Source of the DNA: JADIYM01 sp964641945
Lineage (GTDB): Bacteria; Acidobacteriota; Blastocatellia; UBA7656; JADIYM01
Direction: 5' to 3'
DNA length: 30,153 nt
NCBI GenBank assembly: GCA_964641945.1
Contig: CAZXLQ010000020.1
Location: 1-30,153 of the forward strand
Position numbers and translations under genes: made by a program
Shown: positions 10,901 to 17,400 of the stretch, one piece after another
Position numbering within the stretch: position 1 is the stretch's first letter
How the letters are laid out: each line of letters begins with the position of its first letter
The notes under the pieces: model-generated
The model's input: the letters and a program-made list of their open reading frames with translations, nothing else
Databases searched by the model: none
Told to the model about the DNA's origin: nothing

Positions 10901-12652
10901 GGTTCGATGGCGGACTACGGCCGCGAACACCCGCAGCAGTGGCCAGCCATCGCCGACATGTTCTACGGGGCGGCCGTCGGCTCGGTCGATGACATCGAGT
11001 TGCTTCAGCTAGTGCTCAACGAGGATCTCGTGGGGCCGGAGCGACGAGGACCGTTCTACCGGCTGATCACGGATCGGCTCGATTCGCTTGCGATCGCCGC
11101 GGCGAACGATGACGAGGATGCCTACGTCTACATCGGCGGAGAAGCCGTTACGCCGTCTGACGAGCTGCGCAAGTGGCAGCGTCGTGCGGTGGACTACTTC
11201 ATTACTCGAGGGGACTACGCCGAAGCTGAGGCATTGCTCAAGACGGTCGAGTCGGCAACGATCGAGTCTCACGGCCGGCTCTACGATCAGGCGTCATCGA
11301 CGGACGAGACGTGGATCGAGCTCGCCCGCGCGACGATTGCGCTCAAACAGGGCGACAAGGTTCGCGGGCTTGCCGCGCTTGGCCGCTTCATCGATGCCGA
11401 TGTGGACGAGGACGGAGAGCCTGGAACCGGTGAAATGTCGAGGTGCCAGTCGGCAGTGGCGGTGCTTCGTGCGAACGGCGCGCATTCGGAGGCCGAAGAT
11501 CTGCTCGAGGCGACCTATCGGAAGCTTCTCGAAGTCAGGAACTACGACGCGTCGAACTTCACTGGACTCGCGGAGGTGCTCTATCGGCGGGGTCGCGCGG
11601 ACGAGGCCAACGGAGTGCTCCGGCGACTTGCCGCAGGCCGCAATCCGAGTACGACGGCGCTGTCTGCTGCAGCGGACGCCGCTTCCCGCTCGGCACAATA
11701 CCCGGTTGCCATGGAACTTCGGCAGCTGGTCCTGCGACACGCTCCGGCCGATATCGAGAACCGTCTCGAGCTGGCGCGCCTCTTGGCGGCGACCGGGAAT
11801 GGTCGGGATGCCATGTCGGCGTTGCTCGAGATCGTCGCCGACGAACGCGCAGCAAATCGCGTCAGGGCGCAGGCCGTGGACCTCGCCGTCGAGGTTGCAA
11901 CGGCGGACGCATCGGCCCGCACGGCCGGAAGCGCGAAGGTGGCGTCGGGACGCACCGAGCCCGAGCGGGTGCTCGCGGCGAGGCTGTTGGCGGTTGGAGG
12001 TGACGTCGACGGAGCGCGTCGCGGGCTCGAGGCGGTGCTCGCCGCCGGGGCGTCGCCATTCGCCGCAATCGAGCTCGGACGTCTGGAGCTCGCTGCAAAT
12101 CGTCCGGGCGAAGCTGCCCGCGCGTTCGAGCTCTCGCTGGCCGCGGAGAGCAACGGGAACCTCGGTTCGTCCATTTCGTTTGGAGGCGCAACTCCGGTTC
12201 ACGGGCTAATTCGAGCCTACGTCGCAATGGGGAGACTGGATGCGGCGTTGAAGCTCGCCGAGTCGCGAGCGGGCACGTACCAGCTCGATGGCGAGGAAGA
12301 GGCGGCGGGACTGGTGTTCGAGCCCGAGGTCGTCGAGGCGCGCATCGCTACCGGTCTCCCCAGCCTCGGCGCTCGAAACGTCGAGGCCGAGCAGCTCGAG
12401 CGCATTGCGACGTTGAGCTCGTTGATCGACGCCGCCTCTCGTTCCGAACGCTGGTCGGATGCCGTTGCATTCGGCAGACAGCAGGCGAGTCTCCTGCCTC
12501 CGGAAACGCCGGAGCGAGAGCAGGCCCAACGAAGGATCGGTGACCTGCTGTCGCTCGAGCGCGATGCCGAGCGGCGCGCCTACGGCATTCTTCGCATCGG
12601 CGAGGCCGTCGCGGCCGAATCGATCACCATTCGCGATTTCACTCTCGATTGA
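4997..12652 (+). CDS. Giant exported TPR / helical-repeat protein (2551 aa)
   Basis: The GTG at 4997 is the best start: GGAGG at 4983-4987 lies 9 nt upstream, and the protein then opens with a signal or anchor segment (MKLSRIVVVATVGLFIVLLG). A GTG at 4979 in the same frame lacks this ribosome site. Almost the whole length is helix-turn-helix repeat, with TPR-like pairs such as RLGRFDEAVTSMERF (about residues 112-126), GAIEAYQRAVVNEP (about 1378-1391) and QQGRLDDAAATLEEAI. An acidic, disordered insert sits near residues 600-650, with a tandem DPDDYRSE/PDDYRGQ repeat. A canonical EF-hand-type loop, DVDEDGEPGTGE, lies at residues 2135-2146. Such proteins act as scaffolds. Its place between a lipoprotein and another exported protein suggests that it organises an extracytoplasmic assembly. 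No enzyme domain was recognised, and the reading frame is uninterrupted. Confidence 0.88.
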   Translation: MKLSRIVVVATVGLFIVLLGVGAVATPAAGPSQRPRPAAGAQRDPIGVALATPAGVAPQAEVDAALYVVQPFFDVSTRIPRPYADARPRVEALATRYPNDPQIVRTLARLDERLGRFDEAVTSMERFASLSGRKPLALRRLAAFYRDRNRPADEIKVLSELAEKLPMLERAPVYARAIVAANDGRPAGVNVDTFYEKLIDANPENGEALREYVTLLLDSKDTERALRAVDRVAKSPGERTRATARLLLAERARIYDRLGDRASALTVYERSYDPLWPRAVAADYYALLTRYGLYRERRRALQNDAVKPGASVNSVARLFNFYAYEGSLSAGARLLESVEAGRGTVEWSSADLELFANLYAQIGDYDNASRYVYSLYLQGAMQPGAPDRERILSRLFETLVEASSSATRIAPGGISLYADIARIDRRPGAVNALLSLILAGNNPAAEYRLEEAKAGGYLNRALAHSIYERFSTEFPASPRLGLMTVELLEAYADLGANSDAVAVGTAFLNARPDAPDYEFVALAVADAHVRLKNRTAERAVLATLLDRGASRSRGRALIERSPARMIPMFGAVAFSDDESWSVDEPPALFMAPNGVPVDASQAGRFDDEGSEESSDPGSFGDAVTDPDDYRSEPDDYRGQPDAERRRPSYGLLLERTVASFEAENRKSEALAFFWSELRKHPNDEGLHERFLGWLGNTSLINEELKAYKLALERYDDGTWLHRVARWYVRRGRGAEIRRLTDQVIRTLDDEQVTTYLQEYAGYGGASRGDSLDVDKALALQMTRIAMQRFPNNERIARMLLDRLADAKAWPEWERLSREHYFGNESIRTDYLKRLSETGRLEADYVLANERARGGLEADSTSSFAYAVFTADAARWLSRFDESIAAYRRLVALYPGEPAYAMPLSDLLRSFGSRDPKFYDESAEVLDGMSRIHPTDASYATKAGEALAEAGRMPEAAKRWRSIVAASPGSPKSRLDVATIFWDYYQFTDAAAELEALRLSTRDDTLYAFRLGAIHDSKRDLAKAIPEYVKTLGTSGGEREQAMVRLAELQRRPGVSAQIASAYAAVHASRPTDGQLVLGYVDYLKRIENSGEAVGVLNRAVDQLTDPVFLDEARGRFRAWRSPDGEIRTLQRLADNARDERERIRARLQLASVYESEKRRDDAAGVVDRLVSEYSTNFGVIDEAVRIYWRLGLMDRSVALSRDVIARSAGDYRKRFVIDLSRRQTEAGRLSDAEATLRAYFTESPLDMDVFGALAKTIGDQKKDEVLAALYVEGLKRIREAGLGDDEENLKVAELRTGTIAALSRLGRHTEAIDQHIEIINRDPEGYAARETAFEYAARHDQSARLVGYYEKLAKESYKDYRWSLVLGHFYELNGNTGGAIEAYQRAVVNEPQRVDFRRMLASAMVRGGRFDDAVVELRRGWEIDGKDPSWLLQVAEIRVQQGRLDDAAATLEEAIAGRKSITPGELCGYAERLDRWGLLEKSVALYDRAIEAAKTRPEQSGLSVDRLSAYVRVASRVRAPADLFNRLEALRSTFAGRGDPSSFYSGKDIARAIEEVERTAFPRAVADYGSASERSALDAALRTAASRATETDARRRYLGIAQLCGLSESHEAILVSIVEQALSTSSVDQGVAFRNAVTELAESLASRAQFARAANQLSNFRARDPKSGDFDYDRRIAEYYRLAGDTPNEIAALERLYTTAGGSVMTGGERTVAVERLFEVLVATGQRDRLVALAGRQSPFQLILINHLIRTGDQETAARAIASSGFSPVWAKAKTAEMGLYFRNASPAVETAFREALDVKPIGERVGRPFNSDTMLTGGDYFLVARNYGLWLDVVASRGNEARNFIVGRLEQRPRDAAPQEQLARYYLVRDELTQAGVHAELAGEIAPRQPSVIGIRGEVLAATGKVSEAVALWTQLIEADDAGSESYDLYFRLMSSHGKLDVAVTRLRDVIAARMYVGQFGEVRAVIGSMADYGREHPQQWPAIADMFYGAAVGSVDDIELLQLVLNEDLVGPERRGPFYRLITDRLDSLAIAAANDDEDAYVYIGGEAVTPSDELRKWQRRAVDYFITRGDYAEAEALLKTVESATIESHGRLYDQASSTDETWIELARATIALKQGDKVRGLAALGRFIDADVDEDGEPGTGEMSRCQSAVAVLRANGAHSEAEDLLEATYRKLLEVRNYDASNFTGLAEVLYRRGRADEANGVLRRLAAGRNPSTTALSAAADAASRSAQYPVAMELRQLVLRHAPADIENRLELARLLAATGNGRDAMSALLEIVADERAANRVRAQAVDLAVEVATADASARTAGSAKVASGRTEPERVLAARLLAVGGDVDGARRGLEAVLAAGASPFAAIELGRLELAANRPGEAARAFELSLAAESNGNLGSSISFGGATPVHGLIRAYVAMGRLDAALKLAESRAGTYQLDGEEEAAGLVFEPEVVEARIATGLPSLGARNVEAEQLERIATLSSLIDAASRSERWSDAVAFGRQQASLLPPETPEREQAQRRIGDLLSLERDAERRAYGILRIGEAVAAESITIRDFTLD

Positions 12653-12690
12653 AGCAGGCCGGCCGGAGACGGTCGACGGAGAAGCTGATC

Positions 12691-14556
12691 ATGACCTCTC
12701 GATCACGACGAATCGGACTAGTAGCCGCGGTGCTGATCGCCGCCCTGGGCGTCTCACTGGCGGCACTCGGCGGCGCGACCGCCCAATCTACGACTCCTCT
12801 GCTGCGACATGCTGCTTCCATGCCGGCTGGCGCGATGGCCTATGTCGAGGCGAAGGACCTGCAGTCGTTGCTCGGCTCGTGGATGGCCTCGTCGACTCGG
12901 GACCGGTACGTCAAGAGCGCGAGTTACCGTTCGTTTCGACGTTCTCGCCTCTACCTGAAGCTGGCCGATCGGCTTGCGGATCTCGAGCGCGGCTTCGGCG
13001 TCGAGATCAACGACGCAAGACTGGCGGAGATCGCGGGCGGGGCGTCGGCGCTCGCCGTCTACGATCCCGCGAAGCTCGAGGTGTTGCTCGTCACCGAGGT
13101 CGCCAGTCAGAAGGCGCTGGCGTCGAAGCTCTTCGCTCAGTCTGCGTCCTTCGAGCAACGCCAGACTGCCAAGGGACAGCCCTATTTCTCGAGGGAAGTG
13201 GTCTCGGATGGCGGGAGCCTCGTGCAGCGTATTGCCTTCGGTTATTCGGGCGACCGGCTCTGGGTCGGTACCAGCGAGACGCTGGTTGCCGAGGCGATCG
13301 ACGGACCCGGTGGCGGAGGACTGAGCGTGGCCGTCAACGAGACCGTCCGCGCCGCGACCGATTTCACGGTCGCACACGACCTCGTCATCTGGGTGGACGT
13401 GGACCGTGCGGTGCGGAACAAGTATTTCGGACTCTACTGGATTCACAGGAATGCCAGGGAACTCGCCGATCTGCAGACGGGACTGCTCGACATCGAGATT
13501 GCGGCGACGGGCGTGACCGAGCGGCGTTGGTTCGTCAGAAAGACGGGCGGCGAGCCGGCGGGCGGGGACGATGGCGCCGGAATTGCGGCGCTCTCGGCGC
13601 TGGCGCCAGCCGATGCGCAGCTGGTTGAGGCGAAATCGGCGGACGGCGGCCTGGGGACCGCGCTTGCAGAGACAATGTTCGGTCCGGATCGGTCAGCAGG
13701 CTCGATGTCGAATGTCCGCGCCTCGCGCGTCGACAATCCGTTCGAGGAGTCAGACTCAGACTCGAGCGGCCGTCGTCCGGCTGGAGGCCGTTATCGCTTC
13801 CTCGATGACCGTTTCGATCGCGATGTCGACGATCCGGCTGCGGCGCCTGTGCGCCGAGTGGCAGCCGCGACCCCGACGGTCGCGCCGTTGGGCGACCGGC
13901 TCGGGGCGCTGCTTCAAGCTGCGGTGCCGGTGCGATACGCCGTATTCGGGAGCGTGAAGCTGCCCGAGGGGAAACTCTTTGCGTCGTTCGAACGAGCCGT
14001 CGTTGTCGAGATGGGCGCGCCCGACCGATTCGATACTGCCGCGTTCGAAGCGCTCGCCCGCGAAGAATTCGCGCGGCGATTTCTTGTCGGCGGGCAGGTC
14101 TCGCGCGTCTCGTGGACGGATGCCGGAGGCGCTCGCGGGCTCGCCGGTGCTCTGATCTCGCAGGGCGGTGCCTATCGCGTGGCTGGAAAATTCCTCATCG
14201 TCGGGCGTGACGCCCAGCAGTGTGCCGCGGTCGCGGCTCGCATCGGATCGTCGCCGGCGCCGGCGACCGTCTCAGGAGGGAGGCTCACGCGACTGGCGGA
14301 GGTTCGACTGTCGGCGGCGGCTGGTCCTTTCAGGCGGCTCACCGGGTTGCTCGATGCGAAGGACGCGAATGCGCTCGACGTAGAGATCGCGGGTGAGGAA
14401 GCCGAGGCGGATGCCCTGCGGCGGCCGGTCCTATTCTTCAGCGAGAACCTGGCAAGCCTGCTCGACGTCGTCCAGCAGGTGACGGTCGTTCGGATTGCGA
14501 CGTCGGAGGACGGAGCGTTGATCCGCGAAGTCGTCGAGTATCGGACGGGCGGGTGA
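12691..14556 (+). CDS. Exported protein of unknown function (DUF3352-like)
   Basis: This is a 621-aa protein. The ATG at 12691 has GGAGAA at 12678-12683 with 7-nt spacing, and begins a signal peptide (MTSRSRRIGLVAAV, cleavage near GATA-QS). A TTG at 12649 is in frame but unlikely. The mature part opens with a phrase like MPAGAMAYVEAKDLQSLL, then repeated alpha/beta stretches describing values that rise and are compared (AVYDPAKLEVLLV, DRLWVGTSETLVAEAI, GKFLIVGRDAQQCAAV). This layout recalls DUF3352-type bacterial proteins, an impression from memory and not a domain hit. A Ser/Asp-rich disordered segment is found at about residues 350-395. The gene starts 38 nt after the giant TPR gene and is the last of the five-gene run; a large repeat follows. 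Confidence 0.72.
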   Translation: MTSRSRRIGLVAAVLIAALGVSLAALGGATAQSTTPLLRHAASMPAGAMAYVEAKDLQSLLGSWMASSTRDRYVKSASYRSFRRSRLYLKLADRLADLERGFGVEINDARLAEIAGGASALAVYDPAKLEVLLVTEVASQKALASKLFAQSASFEQRQTAKGQPYFSREVVSDGGSLVQRIAFGYSGDRLWVGTSETLVAEAIDGPGGGGLSVAVNETVRAATDFTVAHDLVIWVDVDRAVRNKYFGLYWIHRNARELADLQTGLLDIEIAATGVTERRWFVRKTGGEPAGGDDGAGIAALSALAPADAQLVEAKSADGGLGTALAETMFGPDRSAGSMSNVRASRVDNPFEESDSDSSGRRPAGGRYRFLDDRFDRDVDDPAAAPVRRVAAATPTVAPLGDRLGALLQAAVPVRYAVFGSVKLPEGKLFASFERAVVVEMGAPDRFDTAAFEALAREEFARRFLVGGQVSRVSWTDAGGARGLAGALISQGGAYRVAGKFLIVGRDAQQCAAVAARIGSSPAPATVSGGRLTRLAEVRLSAAAGPFRRLTGLLDAKDANALDVEIAGEEAEADALRRPVLFFSENLASLLDVVQQVTVVRIATSEDGALIREVVEYRTGG

Positions 14557-14591
14557 TTCAACTCGGGGACGGCCCAAGCAGCCCTCCGAAA

Positions 14592-14793
14592 AGCGCCGAA
14601 GGCGCGAAAGAGCCAGAGCCCACGGCGCAAGCCGTGGGTTGTCCGATTGGAGTCGATCGAGCCCCGCAGGGGCGACACAATGCCTGCAAAGTCGAGCGCC
14701 TTCGCTGTTTCGCCCCTGCGGGGCTTTAGCTCCATCATTCGCCGTTCCCACGGCTTGCGCCGTGGGCTCTGGCTCTTTCGCGCCTGCGGCGCT
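14592..14793. repeat. Mirrored REP/BIME-like element with six hairpins
   Basis: Two 47-nt arms (14592-14638 and 14747-14793) are reverse complements with a single mismatch. Each arm contains a GCGCC/GGCGC hairpin and a CCCACGGC/GCCGTGGG hairpin, the left one closed by a GCAA tetraloop. The only mismatch between arms falls in the three-base loop of the first hairpin. Inside the arms lies a second mirrored pair, GCCCCGCAGGGGC at 14661-14673 and GCCCCTGCGGGGC at 14712-14724, each a palindrome itself. The element lies between the convergent ends of the unknown-function gene and argS. It looks like a pair of REP units in head-to-head orientation, probably mobilised in trans by a RAYT-type transposase elsewhere. 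It may also protect or end both transcripts. Confidence 0.85.
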
Positions 14794-14913
14794 CTAGGAA
14801 TCACACCGTTCCGGTTCCCGTCTGGTGGCTAACGCTTCGAAACCAGACCGGTCGACTCCCTGACTCCGCTAGACAGAAACCCATTCACTAACGCGCACGA
14901 TAATAATGCCTAA

Positions 14914-14934
14914 GGCGTGTGAGTTGGCGACGCC
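14914..14934 (-). terminator. Possible weak terminator of argS
   Basis: Reading the minus strand, GGCGT and ACGCC form a 5-bp stem with an 11-nt loop starting 4 nt after the argS stop codon, followed by the AT-rich stretch TTAGGCATTATTAT. The stem is short and the tail is not a clean run of T, so this is only a candidate. The remainder of 14794-14938 shows only a 7-bp GTCTGGT/ACCAGAC inverted repeat and no gene. Confidence 0.28.
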
Positions 14935-14938
14935 AGAG

Positions 14939-17118
14939 CTACATCCGCTCAGGCACGTCGATGCCCAGCGTCGCGAGCGCATCGACGAGTGTTCGCTGCA
15001 CCAGCCNNNNNNNNNNNNNNNNNNNNNNNNNNNNNNNNNNNNNNNNNNNNNNNNNNNNNNNNNNNNNNNNNNNNNNNNNNNNNNNNNNNNNNNNNNNNNN
15101 NNNNNNGGCACGTCGATGCCCAGCGTCGCGAGCGCATCGACGAGTGTTCGCTGCACCAGCCCGATAATGGCGATCATCAGAGCCTGGCGGTCGGGATCCG
15201 TCTCGTTGCGAACCTGGTGCCGGTGGTAGAACTCGTTCGTCAGTTGCGCTGCCTGGAATGCGTAACGCGCGATGATCGACGGCTCGAGTCCTGCAGCAGC
15301 GCGCGCAAGGGTCTCGGGAAGCTGGGCGCACAGGTAGACGACCGGCCAGAAGTCGGCATTCTCTTCTGCGGCTAACAACTCGGTCACCCGGTCGGTGCCG
15401 AGTCGTTCGAGCGGGTCTTCGAGATCGACGCCTGCGTCTCGCAGCTTCGCGAAGATCGAGTTGAGGCGCACAGCGGAATACTGGATGTATGGACCGGCCT
15501 CGCCCTGGAACGAGAGCGCTTCCTTGAGATCGAACGCGATGACGGCATTGCGTGAGAACTTGAGCAGGAAGTAACGCACGGCGCCGATCGCGATCGTGTG
15601 TGCGATCGCGGCCTGCTCGTCCTCCGGGTAATTCATCTTCTCGACGCGGGACCGCACTTCGGCGAGCGCATTCTGCTCGAGCATGTCGAGCAGGTCGTCG
15701 GCCTTGACGCCGCGGCCCTTTCGACCAGACATGCCGATGAACGTGCGCTTTCTCTCGTCGTCGGCGAGCGGGAGCCCGAGGTCGTCGCACGCAGCGACCG
15801 TCAACCCGACTTTCTCGTAATCGAGATGCGTGCTGGCGGCGACTTTCGGATCGTTCGCGACTGACATCACGCCCTTCTTCACGAAGTCCTGGACGTAGCT
15901 CTGTCCGACGTCGATGACGTTGATATACCGGTCGCCGTGCCCGAACCGCGCGTGGTCGGTCTCGCCGGCGGACGGATCCGGCGTCGTGATCCACACGACG
16001 TGGCCATCGGGATATTCGTGGAAGCGGCGGTACGAGAAATCGCGGTCGATCCGGTTGAGCTTCCAGAGATGGTAGGCAATGTCCTTGCCGGCGTAGGTCA
16101 CCAGCCCGTTGCTCTTGACGAGGATCTTGTCGGCGGCAAAGTCGTCGTCGTCGGTGGACGCGTCGGCATCTTCAGCCCGCATGACCCAGCATCCGGCGTG
16201 TTTCCCCCCGGCTTCGAAGTGAATCGATCCCGCGGCCTTCATCATCTCGAAGGCGTCCGACCAGAAGTTGCTCTGGAGCACTTCGCTTTCCCGTGGCATG
16301 ACGTCGTAGGTGATCCCGAGCCGGTACATCGTTCGAAGCAGGGCTTCGAGATTCCGCATTGCCACGTATTCGGCCATCTCCGCGATCGGACCGCTGCCGG
16401 ACTCGATGGCGTGTTGTGCCTCGGCGCGGAGCGCGAGTTTCTCGGGGTTCTCGCGTCCCTCGGCATTGCCGTCCCGGTACCACACGCCGACGCGGGAATA
16501 GAGATCCCAGCAGTAGTAGTCGAACGGGTCGGGAATCGCCTTGATCTCTTCAAGGGTGTGCGGCTCGAGATGAAGGAAACCGACGACGACGTCGGCAACC
16601 TGGACACCGGTGTTGTCGATGTAATTCTGGATCTCGACCCGGTGACCGGTCGCGCGCAGGATTCGTACGATCGAATCGCCGAGCACTGAATTGCGCAGAT
16701 GCCCGATGTGTGCAGCCTTGTTCGGGTTCACGCTCGTGTGCTCGACGATGACTTTCTCGGCTCCGTCCGTCGTCGTCATCGGAGACCCGGCGACGAGCGA
16801 CTCGAGGATCGCGGCGCGGTCGAGGAAGACGTTGACGTACCCCGCACCGGCCACATTGAGACGCTTGATTCCCGCCGGGAGCCGACCGGGCTCCTGCAGC
16901 CAGCCGACGATCGCCGTGGCGAGATCCCGAGGCGCACGTTTCTCGCCGGTTGCGGCCTTTATTCGCTTTGCGAGGTCGAAGGCCACCGGGCACGCAAGGT
17001 CGGCGTGCGCCAGGTCACGCGGCACGTCGATCACCGGATCGTCTACACGAAGTCCGGATGTCGCCTCGGTGGCGGCGGCGATCTGCGACTTGAGAGCGCT
17101 GGTCAGGGAGTCGAGCAT
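14939..17118 (-). CDS. argS: Arginyl-tRNA synthetase, interrupted by an artificial assembly gap
   Basis: It charges tRNA-Arg with arginine (class I synthetase). The ATG at 17118 starts MLDSLTSALKSQIAAA, as expected for the N-terminal Add-1 domain; the frame stays open upstream to 17361, but that extension does not look like the family. The HIGH motif is AHIGH (HIGH at residues 137-140), the KMSKS-equivalent loop is MSGRKGRG (463-470), and the anticodon-binding domain includes SFQGEAGPYIQYSAVRLNSI. The 100-N gap plus a 55-nt duplicate add 155 nt, which is not a multiple of three and creates a false frameshift. Removing the Ns and one copy restores a continuous 674-aa protein ending LGIDVPERM, the usual family C-terminus, at the TAG at 14939-14941. 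It is somewhat longer than many bacterial ArgS (about 550-600 aa). The gene is almost certainly intact in the organism. Confidence 0.95.
14952..15161. repeat. 55-nt direct duplicate flanking the gap (scaffolding artefact)
   Basis: The 55 bases at 14952-15006 are repeated exactly at 15107-15161 on the two sides of the N run. A 55-nt overlap is what two contigs from a k=55 de Bruijn graph assembly share at their ends. Collapsing the duplicate restores the argS C-terminus, so this is not a biological repeat. Confidence 0.93.
15007..15106. other. Assembly gap of 100 N
   Basis: Exactly 100 undetermined bases lie within argS. The flanking sequences 14952-15006 and 15107-15161 are identical, so the real genome very probably has one copy and no missing sequence. 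Confidence 0.99.
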
Positions 17119-17165
17119 CGGACGGAAATCTCCAGGGCCGGCGGATCCGGCGTGCGAAAACGCGG

Positions 17166-17174
17166 AGTCTACCA
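17166..17174 (-). promoter_or_regulatory. Candidate extended -10 promoter for argS
   Basis: On the minus strand the sequence reads TGGTAGACT, that is, a TGn extension directly before the -10-like hexamer TAGACT. It lies about 50 nt before the argS ATG. No good -35 hexamer is seen at the right distance. An SD-like GGAG stands 11 nt before the start codon. Confidence 0.33.
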
Positions 17175-17216
17175 CGCGAACACCGCCGAGAGCCCGTTTG
17201 CCAATCCGTCCGCTGG

Positions 17217-17290
17217 CCAGCTCGCCACCGCTCGCGCTTCTGTACATGGAGACGCCTCTGCATAAAGATCCGCGAGCGGTAGCGAGCTGG
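17217..17290. repeat. 20-bp inverted repeat in the argS/cobB divergent region
   Basis: The arms at 17217-17236 and 17271-17290 (CCAGCTCGCCACCGCTCGCG and its near reverse complement) differ at one position that still allows a G-U pair in RNA. The 34-nt loop contains an AT-rich patch, CATAAAGAT. The repeat lies between the candidate argS promoter and the candidate cobB promoter, upstream of both start sites. It could be a paired operator, but may equally be a decayed repeat. No gene is seen in 17119-17400. Confidence 0.6.
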
Positions 17291-17338
17291 TCTGCGGACA
17301 GTGCTCGAATGCGATTCGCTACCCTCAGGGTCGCTTTC

Positions 17339-17368
17339 TTGACACCTGTCGGACCGGACACCTACCAT
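17339..17368 (+). promoter_or_regulatory. Candidate sigma-70 promoter for the cobB-larC-folE operon
   Basis: A perfect -35 hexamer TTGACA (17339-17344) is followed after 18 nt by TACCAT (17363-17368), which matches four of six -10 consensus positions including the key T-A and final A-T. Transcription would begin near 17375, about 25 nt before the sirtuin ATG. Confidence 0.6.
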
Positions 17369-17400
17369 CGCCGGTTCCGCCTTGGCGGACACAAGCCACC

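Noticed and set aside
12459..13628. 389-codon plus-strand frame overlapping the end of the TPR gene and the start of the next
   Set aside because: It is out of frame with both well-supported genes, Arg-rich, and lacks a ribosome site or any domain.
14592..14793. CRISPR-like repeats in the REP region
   Set aside because: The repeats are inverted, not direct, have no regular spacers, and no cas gene is nearby.
14869..14938. C-terminal tail of argS in the frame read through the N run
   Set aside because: That frame results from the 155-nt artefact; the corrected frame ends at 14939 with the family C-terminus.
17119..17361. N-terminal extension of argS by 81 residues
   Set aside because: The extension has no similarity to the ArgS N-terminal domain and would cover the divergent promoter region and inverted repeat; the ATG at 17118 fits the family start.
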